Assembly: GCA_021018995.1 (NCBI GenBank)
Contig: CM037598.1
Span: forward strand, 66,358,671-66,422,670
Source of the DNA: Chloranthus sessilifolius
Lineage: Eukaryota; Streptophyta; Magnoliopsida; Chloranthales; Chloranthaceae
Reading direction: 5' to 3'
DNA: 64,000 nucleotides
Below are positions 29,701-38,560 of this stretch, in pieces; the stretch's first letter is position 1, and each line of letters begins with the position of its first letter. The position numbers and the translations under genes were made by a program. The notes beneath the pieces were generated by a model. It was not told the DNA's origin. It saw nothing but the letters and a program-made list of their open reading frames with translations, and ran no database searches.

Positions 29701-32322
29701 CATACAAGTCACTATCTATCGCGCATCTATCAGGCATTCATGTTCTTGTATCGCACTATCTATCACGCATTCATTTTCATTGATGTCACTATCTATCAAT
29801 GTTCATACACGTCACTATCTATAACATGTTCATGTTCATCCATATCTATGCATGTCACTAACTATTGTGTATTTGTGTTCATGCATTTCACTATTTATCG
29901 CGTATTTATGTTTATTTATGTCATTATCTATCTATATTCGTGCATGTCACTATCTACCGTGCATTCATGTTCATGCATATCACTATCTATCGCGCATTCA
30001 CGTTTATACATTTAACTATTTATCCATTATCATGCATATCATTATCTATTGCGCATTCATGCCCCATGCATGTCATTATCTATCGCGAATTTATCTTAAA
30101 ATAGGTCACTATCTATCACGCATTCATGGTCGTTGATATTCACGCATGTTATTATCTATCACGTATTTATATTCCTATATGCCACTATCTATCCATTTTC
30201 ATGTATGTCACTATCTATCGCGCATTCATATTCATTCATATCATTATCAATCGTGCATTCATATTCATACATGTCACTATCTATCGCGCCTTAATGTTCA
30301 TTCAAGTTTATGCATATCACTATTTATCACACATTAATATAAATTTATGTGCATGTATGTCACTATTTATCTCACATTTATTTTCATATATGTTACCAAT
30401 TATCGCGCATTCATATTTAAGTATTCATTATCTACTGCGCATTCATGTTCTTGCATGTCATTATTTATCGTATATTTATGTTTAAGTGTGTCACTATTTA
30501 TCGGGCATTCATATTCATTCATGTTCAAGTATATCACTATCATTCGCGCATTTTTGCTCATTCATTTCATGTATGTCACTATATATCGCGTATTCATATT
30601 CATGCAAGTCACTATCTATCATGCATTTATATTAATGTATGTCACTATCTATCGCATATTCATGTTTATTCATGTTCATACATGTCAGTATCTATCACGC
30701 ATTGATGTTCATGTATGGCATAATCTATCAATATTCATGCATGTCACTATCTATCGCACATCAATATTTATTTCAGTTCATGCATGTCACTATCTATCAC
30801 GCATTCCTATTCATGCAAGTCACTATCTATCATGCATTTATATTAATGTATGTCACTATCTATCGCGTATTCATGTTTATTCATGTTCATACATGTCAGT
30901 ATCTATCACGCATTGATGTTCATGTATGGCATAATCTATCAATATTCATGCATGTCACTATCTATCGCACATCAATATTTATTTCAGTTCATGCATGTCA
31001 CTATCTATCACGCATTCCTGTTCATGCATGTCACTATCTATCTCGCATTCATGTTAATGAATATCAACAACTATCGCGCATTCATATTTATGTATATCAC
31101 TATTTATTGTGTATTTATGTTCATGCATGTCATTATCTATCGCACATTTATTTTTATTCTTGTTTATACATCTAACAGTCAATCACGCATTCATGTTCAT
31201 TCATATCATATATGTTACTATCTATCGTGCATTAATGTTCATGTATGTCACTATCTATTGCGTATTCATGTTTATGCATGTCACTATCGATCACGCATTC
31301 ATATCCATGCATGTCATTATCGATCGTGCAATCATGTTTATTCAAATTCATGGATGTCAGACTATCAATCATGCATGTCACTATCTATCGCACATTCATG
31401 TTCACGCATGTCACTATCTATTCATATTCATGCATGTCACAATCTATCTCATATTCATATTCATGTATGTCACTATCTATCCATGTTCATGCACGTCATA
31501 ATCTATCACGCATTTATGTTCATTAATATTCATGCAGATAACTATCTACCACACATTCATTTTCATTATCTATCGCGCATTCATGTTCCTATATGTTGTT
31601 ATCTATCGCACATTCATTTTCATTCATGTTCATATATGTCACTACCTTTTCATTCACGTGCATGCATGTCACTATCTATCTTTGTTCATACAAGTTACTA
31701 TTTATTGCGCATTCAAGTTCATTTATGTCATTATTTATCTATGTTTATGTATATCACTATCAATTGAGCATTCATGTTCATGCATGTCACTATCTATCCC
31801 TATTCATGCATATCAAAATCTATCACGCATTCATATTAATTCATATTCATGCAAATAACTATCTATCGTGCATTCATATTCATTCATGTTCAAACAAATC
31901 ACTCTTTATCCTGCAATAATGTTCATTTATATTAATACTAGTTACTATTTATCGTGCATTCATGTTCATGCATATCACTATCTATCGCGCATTCATGTTT
32001 ATGCAAGTCACTATTTTTCTCGCATTCTTGTTCAAGAAAGTAACTATCTATCACACATTCATTTTTATTTATGTTCATGCAAGTTACTATCTTTCACGCA
32101 TTCATATTCATGCATGTTACTATCTATCGCGCATTTATATTCTTGTGTGTTACTATCAATCGTACATTCATATTAATGCTTGTCATTATCTATTCATATT
32201 CACGCATGTCACAATTTATCGCACATTCACGTTAACGCATGTTACTATCTATTCATGTTCATGCATATCACAATCTATCGCCTATTTATATTTATGCAAA
32301 TAACTATCTACCATGCATTCAT
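17739..32322. repeat. 33-bp minisatellite array, block 3
   Basis: This is the largest satellite block, about 14.6 kb. It has the same unit as blocks 1 and 2. It also has a longer-range order: the rare variant ACCAATCGCGCATCCATGTTAA-type unit recurs near 7001, 17991, 22242 and 26962, and the ACTAGTTAC unit near 25575, 25716 and 31936. The motif GTAAGA/CTATAAATC seen in block 1 recurs near 20227, 21692 and 26410. The array stops sharply at about 32322, where ATGCATTCAT meets AAAATTCACATTC. Confidence 0.96.
30601..31022. repeat. 211-bp near-identical tandem duplication in the satellite
   Basis: The segment starting CATGCAAGTCACTATC at 30601 repeats from 30812 with only a base or two changed (for example CATATT against CGTATT near 30653 and 30864). 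Neighbouring 33-bp units are much more diverged, so this is a recent local duplication. As 211 is not a multiple of three or of 33, it shifts the unit phase. Confidence 0.88.
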
Positions 32323-32683
32323 AAAATTCACATTCTTTTGAATAAGATGCGAATAATTATATAATCGTTCGTTTTGTCATGAAATTATGAATTATTTGTC
32401 ACTTTTCCGAAAAAATCAGAGAAATTGGTCACACGTATGTTTTGAACTCCAAATTGATGAAAGGTCAAAGTGAAGTTTCATTGATTTATGTGCTCATAAA
32501 TAACAGTGCGCAACTCGGGGCTTGACCAATTTGGACAAACGGAGATTGAGTGCCTATGCTGGCACAGTCGGTTAGCTAACCGAAGGAAATATTGGGGTCA
32601 GATGGGAAGAGTTTGCAAACCATTTTAGTTCAGAACAAAGAGAAATAATACTAAGTCTCAAGACATTGTAATTTATTTTTGGG
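32323..32683. other. Unassigned flank
   Basis: The satellite gives way to ordinary AT-rich sequence. I see no ORF of note, no repeat unit and no RNA gene. Confidence 0.6.
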
Positions 32684-33056
32684 TACCTCTGGTTGCGCCT
32701 ATAGGTTTACCGAAGGCACCTAAGTCCAAAACCGAGCGAAACCCATTCTTCCACACAACAAATCTTGAGACCATGAGTGTACCATCAGATGATTAGTTTT
32801 TTATTTCATGTGGCACAGATCCCAAGAAAAAGCCCTAAATTTACATGCCACCCATCACTCAAATGTGATTTGTTTGGGATCCGTGCCACATGGAATCCAA
32901 AAGTGACTGTTTGATGGTAAGATCACGATCTCAAGATCCATCGTGTGGAAGATTGGGGTGAAAAACAATTTTCCATCATCTTAATCCAAGCAATCAATGG
33001 GTTTCACTGTGTTCGGAAGTAGGCACTTTTAGTAAACCTCGAGGCGCGAACAGAGT
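32684..33056. mobile_element. Foldback (long inverted-repeat) element
   Basis: The two halves are imperfect reverse complements centred near 32850. Matching pieces include TTCCACAC (about 32751) with GTGTGGAA (about 32945), CATGTGGCACAGATCCC with GGGATCCGTGCCACATG, and outer CCTCTGGTTGCGCC with GGCGCGAACAGAG. Arms are about 140-170 bp with a short loop. It has no coding capacity, so it is a MITE-like or foldback element. The family is not recognised. Confidence 0.7.
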
Positions 33057-33246
33057 TAGATAAAAGGTAATTGATTATATGGGAGGGGGGCTTGATTCAT
33101 GGTGTATGGCATGCACACAATACAAGCATTCATTATTTTCTGCTATTTTCATTTCGGAATGGGTCGATTAAAAAAAATTCTTGATTAACATATGAACTAA
33201 CATGAGGACAAGGAATTGATTTTGGAGAAGGATCACTGAGCGTGCC

Positions 33247-33471
33247 TTACACGGCAGTATCGGAACCGAGTTCAGAAGTGTGTTTGCTCGAACTCTTACA
33301 GGAATTTCTCTTGGTAGGCACGAGAGGACTGTTCTCTCCATCGTTGATGGCTCGTGAGTATCGAACATCCTCGGCCTTGAATATGGGGTGGATGTAGGCA
33401 TCCCTTAGGTAGTCTTTCAAGTTCAAGTTGGGCTCTGTAGCCCGCTCCAATGTATCCTTAACCACTGCATC
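33247..33471 (-). CDS. Terminal exon, OSCA/CSC1-like channel C-terminus (partial)
   Basis: On the minus strand a splice acceptor (TTGATCACAG) is followed by an open segment of 74 codons that ends in TAA at 33247-33249. It begins DAVVKDTLERATEPN and continues LKDYLRDAYIHPIF, then has a polar tail with the motif LVPTKRNSC. From memory of the family, this pattern (ATEPN.NLK.YL..AY.HP.FK, then a PTKR.S tail) is the cytosolic end of plant hyperosmolality-gated OSCA1/CSC1-like channels; I could not align it. Upstream exons should lie at higher coordinates on this strand, but none is seen before transposons begin near 34600. It is either the last exon of a gene with a very large intron or an orphan exon. 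The start in the listing is an acceptor, not a start codon. Confidence 0.6.
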   Translation of the reverse strand, partial: DAVVKDTLERATEPNLNLKDYLRDAYIHPIFKAEDVRYSRAINDGENSPLVPTKRNSCKSSSKHTSELGSDTAV

Positions 33472-33924
33472 CTGTGATCAAGATAAAGCAAACAAAATAT
33501 AGAAATGTGAGCATAGTAGAATTGGATATTTTACACACATGGGAAAAAAAGTATTCAAAGGTAATGTTTTCCTCACATCTCTATTATAATGTTGAGAGAA
33601 ATTTTTTTCTGATTGGGACCGTCATATACTCATTTAGCTCTACAGATCTACTGCCATATAATTCATATCTCAGTGTATACATATATTTTCATGATACATT
33701 TAATAATTGAAAAGCTTCTTAATGTTAACATAGTAAAAGAGTAATAAATTCTGAGAGGATAAATGAACATTCTAAATTATAGGTTTTTTTTGTGTGTGAC
33801 CATTTTTAATGTACCAAGGAAGAAAAATAGAGAATGAATAGAAATAATTATCCACATTGGACTGTACATGTGGCACATCAAAGTACAAGTGGTTGGCCAA
33901 GACTTGACCCTCCTGACCCTTATT
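33472..33924. other. Probable intron or spacer next to the terminal exon
   Basis: AT-rich sequence with no recognised coding signal. If the exon at 33247-33471 is live, this is the 3' end of its upstream intron. Confidence 0.45.
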
Positions 33925-34316
33925 TAAACACCAAAACGGTGTTTAAATGATCTTATACAATCAATGGTTTAAGATGTGGATGATCAGTACCGTCAAAATG
34001 ATAGATCATAGAATGAGGTGCAACAGTCCCAAAAATGGTGTTTTAGGGAGATTTAAACCATCTGATCTGTGGACTATAATATCAACCATTGTTTTAAGTT
34101 TTAATGGGTGATATTAAAGTTCATCAATCGGATGGTTCATTTCCATTTAAAGGCATGTTTCTTTGCTGAGACATGTTCCAAGGATAGATTGCCACTTGCA
34201 TAATTTAGATTGATCACAGACGTGCACTACATGGCATAATGACAAATTACATCGTGTGAGATAAAAAGTCTTAATTTTAATGGTGTAAGATCATTGAAAC
34301 ACCATTTTGGTGTTTA
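33925..34316. mobile_element. MITE with about 31-bp terminal inverted repeats
   Basis: The element opens TAAACACCAAAACGGTG and closes CACCATTTTGGTGTTTA. The ends match as inverted repeats over 31 bp with two mismatches. Size is about 392 bp with no ORF. The flanks allow a TA or TTA duplication, so it could be a Tc1/mariner- or Harbinger-type MITE. The superfamily is uncertain. Confidence 0.75.
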
Positions 34317-34600
34317 GTATCGCCTGATACTAAATACCGGTTCGGCCGAGAAGCGATACCGGTACTTATTCTATTCCGTGTATCGGATTAGGATCGATCT
34401 CCATATCGGCCAATACTTTCATTTTTTATTTTTTATTTTTTAAATTATTCAAAAAACTCAGTATCGGTATCGGCCAACATGGATCAGTATTGGCTGATTT
34501 GGTACTGGTTCAAAGATGCGATTGATAACAAGTTTAATACCATGGCTCTCGCATATTCTTGGCACACTTGCACGTGTCTACATATTTTCATATTTTCCTC
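34317..34600. other. Spacer with TATCGG-rich remnant
   Basis: This stretch repeats short motifs such as GGTATCGG and CGATACCGG, and has a T-rich tract near 34420-34440. It looks like a decayed small transposon, somewhat like the termini of the hAT element further right. No gene is seen. Confidence 0.4.
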
Positions 34601-34960
34601 TTGCTAGCCAGCCACATCACCATCCTCAACATTAGAAGACATATAATCCTGTAGGCACGACAATGAAACAATGCTCTCCTTACTACCTTCCCTTAAGAGG
34701 ACACTGAGAAGAACAGAAAGGTGTGGACCCAAAAAAGGTGGCGTTTTAATAATTTTTTTGATAGATGAAGGGTCATAAATACCTTTCCGGGAGGGAGGAT
34801 ATCTAATGAGGATACAATGAACCGCTTTAGGATCCAACTTACCACGACGGAAATTAGAGCCTGAACAAAATCACCGAAAGATACGAGGAGGAACAAGAAA
34901 GAGGGGTATGCTAGGGAACACCATACGAAATGGATGCTTACCCTCAAGAACAGTAGCCAT
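34601..34960 (-). pseudogene. Ty1/copia integrase C-terminal region (copy B)
   Basis: Minus-strand translation gives MDPKAVHCILIRYPPSRKG followed by YDPSS. This matches the family pattern LDPKA..C.FLGY...QKGY.CYDP, found just after the copia integrase core. An adjoining frame reads MRVSIHFVWC and continues the upstream part, so a frameshift lies between them. Stops and frameshifts make it non-functional. It continues a degenerate core at 34990-35240 and a protease at 35566-35960. Confidence 0.7.
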
Positions 34961-35565
34961 ACAATTAATTAAGAAGCACAATCAAAATGACTTCGTTTCA
35001 TAAACATTTACGGACATTCATCCCAAGTAATAAAGTATAGTCAACCTCCAGTAGAAAACTATTTTCCCATCTCAAAATCTTCATATTTATCTGATACGGA
35101 GTTTGGACCAGCTACGAAATCAAGGAAAAACATTGGCCACCTCATCATTCGATTTCAACATGAACAACATCATAAAATGAGTACACTCATCAATAAATAA
35201 AACAAGTAGCGATGACCATGTATAGAAGTAGCAGGAGATGACCCCAGATATTGAAAGAACAATCTGAAAAAGGTGTAGCACTTCTATTACCACTGTTACG
35301 ATAACAGTTTCGATATTGAAAGAACAATTTCAAATTGAAATTTTGAAACATCAAATGTATGTAGCAACTTAGGAAATAAAAGGCTTAAACATGGCATTGA
35401 TATAGAAGCCAAAATGGAATTGCCACAGATGAATTGTCCCTAGGGATACATTGGTAGTAACAATCCAAGTGGTACTCATCCCCTGGTAGCCCCCCCGCAC
35501 CCCCCGCCCCCCCGCCCCTCCTCCCAACCATGGCTAAGGGTAAGGGTCCTCCGTGTCATCACATC
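34961..35565 (-). pseudogene. Ty1/copia integrase core remnant (copy B)
   Basis: On the minus strand, fragments such as LFIDECTHFMMLF and LKSNDEVANVF resemble the copia integrase core around its first catalytic Asp. They are interrupted by several stops. The interval also holds a C-rich tract at 35490-35520. Order (protease at right, integrase at left) fits one minus-strand element. No intact domain remains. Confidence 0.55.
35490..35518 (-). other. G-quadruplex-type tract
   Basis: The plus strand has runs of 7, 6, 7 and 4 C separated by 1-3 bases, so the minus strand has four G-runs with very short loops. This fits the usual G4 pattern. It sits inside dead copia sequence and has no known role here. 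Confidence 0.7.
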
Positions 35566-36060
35566 CTAAAAAACATGATGACATGGAAAGAAAGTTATAT
35601 TACAATAAAGATGTTTAGTAATACAACTAATAAAGAGGTTAATTGGCATGACATGTAAAGTGGATTCTAATACGATATGACCTATATGAATGATTCCCTT
35701 CTCAGCGACAAGAACAAGGGACCCATCAACAATGTGAACAATACAAGAATTTGGAAATGCTTTTATGGATTGGAATTGATAAAGCATGCCCTACATATGG
35801 TCAATCGTCCCTGAATAGATGATCCAAGGTGACTAAGAAGAAGAGGAAGCGTGAGCTTATCTATTGGTACCTGAATCAGCTTATGAACGAGAAGAGGCTT
35901 GGGAAGAGAAGGCACACTGCATGAGATCATCATACTCTTTCTTAGTAAGAGTACGAGCTTCAATTAAAGGAGGAGAAAACAATGTAATGTGAGGTGGGGA
36001 AGGAGCAGCAGTAGAGCCCTCCTCAGTCACTGTAGTGTATGCACGATTAGCTTAAGACTT
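35566..36060 (-). pseudogene. Ty1/copia gag end and protease (copy B)
   Basis: Minus-strand reading shows a linker with LTKKEYDDLMQC, then a protease region with YSGTIDHM in place of the family DSGA.DHM. The catalytic Asp is therefore lost. Next come IVHIVDGSLVLVAEKG and then LYCNITFFPCHHVF, which match the copia protease and pre-integrase region. Stops interrupt the frame. The gag body expected upstream is absent, so the right edge of this copy is truncated next to the LTR-like segment at 36149-36280. Confidence 0.65.
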
Positions 36061-36148
36061 ATGGCACCAAACAAGAAATAGATCTAGATCTATTAAGGAT
36101 TGGTAGCGGAGAGGGAAAAAGAAGAGAGAGATGTGGAGAAGTTAGTAT

Positions 36149-36280
36149 TGTTAGGAAGTACTCCCACACCCCTTTTCATTATTATATATATTAGTTATAA
36201 TAGAATCTCATGTATGATAGCAACCTATACATCCTATACCTAAAAGAGACACATCCAGCAATTACAAGTGACATACCACC
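36149..36280 (-). repeat. Possible short copia LTR (about 132 bp)
   Basis: On the minus strand the segment would start TGGTGGTATGTC right after a polypurine tract and end CTTCCTAACA, giving TG...CA ends. No second LTR copy and no primer site were found, so this is tentative. Confidence 0.35.
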
Positions 36281-36292
36281 ACTCCCCCTCAG
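36281..36292 (-). other. Copia polypurine tract (copy A)
   Basis: The plus strand reads ACTCCCCCTC, so the minus strand has GAGGGGGAGT directly before the possible LTR start. This is the position of second-strand priming in a retroelement. Confidence 0.55.
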
Positions 36293-36984
36293 GTTGGGCA
36301 TAGATATAAATCATGCACAACTTGGATAAAAGATCACGAAATCTAGCTTTTCCAATGGCGTTGGTGAGTACAACATCAATTTGTTCTCAAGAGCTATGTT
36401 TTGAGATGCAAAATGAAATGCCAATCAACTTCTGCATGCTTAGTTCTTACATGATAAACTGGATTTTCCGCTATATGATTGGCTACTTCGTTTTCTCCAA
36501 AGAGATTCATAGGGAGTTCTAAACAGATTCTAAAATCCGCAAGAATAAATAATTCATTGCTTCACGGCCCCTTGTGACATGGTCTTATACTCTGCTTTTG
36601 CAATGGAATTGGAACAAGCTTTTTGCTTCTCCATGCAACAAGATTACCTAAAAGGCACAATATCAAGTAGTGCATCTCCTATCACTAAAGAGACTTAGTC
36701 CAATCGGCATCAGTATATACCTATACATCAAAGTGACCATGCTCAATGCAATCCTTTCCCAACACAGGATTTCAGGAATCTGAGATCCTACATATATATG
36801 TAAGTGTATAACCCATGGAGCATGCATACACTGTCTCACAATGTTCACAATATAGGAGATCTCCGTCCGAGTGATGGTGAAATGCATCAACTTTCCACTA
36901 AGCCTTGATATATTCGAACATCCCGTAGGGGCTTCCCATCTTCAGAATTTATCCTGTGATTTTGATCCGAAGGAGTATCTGGGG
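36293..36984 (-). pseudogene. Ty1/copia RNase H and end of RT (copy A)
   Basis: Minus-strand frames give INSEDGKPLRDVRIYQGLV and FTITRTEISYIVNIVRQCMH, then FGENEVANHIAENPVYHV and VRTKHAEVDWHFI. These match the end of copia reverse transcriptase and the RNase H that follows (family patterns TRPDISY.V..VSQFMH and RTKHIEVD.HFI). Several stops are present. The upstream part of the same domain lies beyond the hAT insertion at 41598-41639 and beyond the gypsy element from 56346 on. Confidence 0.8.
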
Positions 36985-36992
36985 GTTTACAC
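36985..36992. other. hAT target-site duplication GTTTACAC (left copy)
   Basis: GTTTACAC here and at 41590-41597 flank the element. Eight base pairs is the hAT signature. Joining across it restores the copia reading frame at the Cys-Lys-Pro motif. Confidence 0.9.
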
Positions 36993-37167
36993 CATGGGTC
37001 AAAATCTCGGATTTCCGATACGTATCGTCCAACCCATGGGTCAAAATATCGGACGATACCGATACGTATCGTCCGATATCTATCGTTTTTAGCCCCCAAC
37101 GATATGGTAAATTCACTTTTTACCGGGTACCCACCAAAACCACCTAATTATTGGACGATACGGTGAA

Positions 37168-37274
37168 ATTATCGTCTGTATCGTCCGATACAGACGATAA
37201 TATCAAATTATCGTCCGATAATATGGCTGATTGGACCTAGACCTTAAGATAATTTGATATTATCGTCTGTATCG
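37168..37274. repeat. Perfect nested inverted repeats near the hAT left end
   Basis: Two perfect hairpins overlap. A 16-bp pair with a 2-bp spacer spans 37168-37183 and 37186-37201. A 27-bp pair spans 37186-37212 and 37248-37274. Both are built from ATCGTCTGTATCG. Such subterminal palindromes often bind hAT transposase; that role is inferred. Confidence 0.85.
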
Positions 37275-37689
37275 TACGAAAATTTCAAAATTTCGCATGT
37301 GGGTCCCCCCTGTCACATGTGATGCACGAAAGAGGGTTTTAAAACCCCTTTTTCAACTCTTTCCCCAGCAGCCATTTTACCCTTATTTATGCTTGGTGTT
37401 CTTCCGAAAACCACATTTAACGCTCGTATCGACGCCGAATCAACACTCGTATTGCCGAAAATCACCGCGGAATCGCCGAAAATCGTAGAGAAGGTACACG
37501 CTCTACCATTTTCCCCCATTTTCCTACACTTTAGGGGTCTATTATTTCAAGATCGACCCTTAAATATGGTAGATCTTGAAATTTTAAGTCTAAATTTTGG
37601 GGTTTTGTGTTAAACCTGCCTAATGTGAGCCTATATTATCATATTTGAGGATTTATTTTTGGGGGTTATCATATTTGGGGGTTTAATTT

Positions 37690-38117
37690 GTTTTTAAAAC
37701 TTAATTTCTTTTTTGTGTTAGTAAATTAAGTTTTGAAAATTAATTAAACCCCCATATATAAAACTTAAAAATAAATTGTGTTAGTAAATTAAGTTGTAAA
37801 AATAAATTAAGTTCTTATATATACTTAGAAATAAATTAAGTTATAAAAATAAATTAAGTTCTTATATATACTTAAAAATAAATTGTGTTAGTAAATTAAT
37901 TTTTAATAAATTGTGTTAGTAAATTGTCTTAGACTTAATAAATTAAGTTTTTTTTTTTTAAAGTTTTTATATAATACTTAAAAAATAAATTATGTTAGTA
38001 ATTTAAGTTTTTAAAATAAATTAAGTATTTTTGTATTATATAAAAACTTAACTACCCTTAAAAATTAATTTAAAAACGTAATTTATTTATTATATAAAAA
38101 CTTAATTTATTTATTAA
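37690..38117. repeat. AT-rich degenerate repeats inside the hAT element
   Basis: Motifs such as AAATTAAGTT, TTATATATACTTA and GTGTTAGTAAATTAAG recur in tandem and inverted forms. I see no coding content here. Confidence 0.65.
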
Positions 38118-38560
38118 AAATTTATTGAAAATATCATTAAAAATTAGAATAATATTTTAAAAGTCATTAAAAATTAGAATAATATTTAAAAATGTTACCC
38201 ATGTCATTAAAAATTAGAATAATATTTAAAAATATTACCTAATGTTATTAAAAATTAGAATAATATTTTAAAATGTCATTAAGAATTAGAATAATATTTT
38301 AAAATGTTATCTCATGTCATTAAAAATTATAATAATATTTTAAAATATTATCAAATGTCATTAAAATTAGAATAATATTTTAAAATGTCATTCAAAATTA
38401 GAATAATATTTTAAAATGTTATCTCATGTCATTAAAAATTAGAATAATATTTTAAAATATTATCTCATGTCATTAAAAATTAAAATAATATTTTCAAATG
38501 TTATCACATGTCATTAAAAATTAGAATAATATTTTAAAATGTCATTAAAAATTAGAATAC
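38118..38560. repeat. AT-rich tandem repeat of about 35-45 bp in the hAT element
   Basis: About ten copies of ATTAAAAATTAGAATAATAT plus a TTTAAAATGT tail lie head to tail, some with an extra ATCTCATGTC. The repeat lies just upstream of the recognisable transposase sequence and may be intronic. Confidence 0.85.

Noticed and set aside
1-32322. CRISPR array
   Set aside because: Units abut with no unique spacers, vary at many positions, and the context is a plant nuclear genome.
36871-37147. Plus-strand ORFs across the hAT left end
   Set aside because: They cross the copia-hAT junction and read subterminal repeats in frame.
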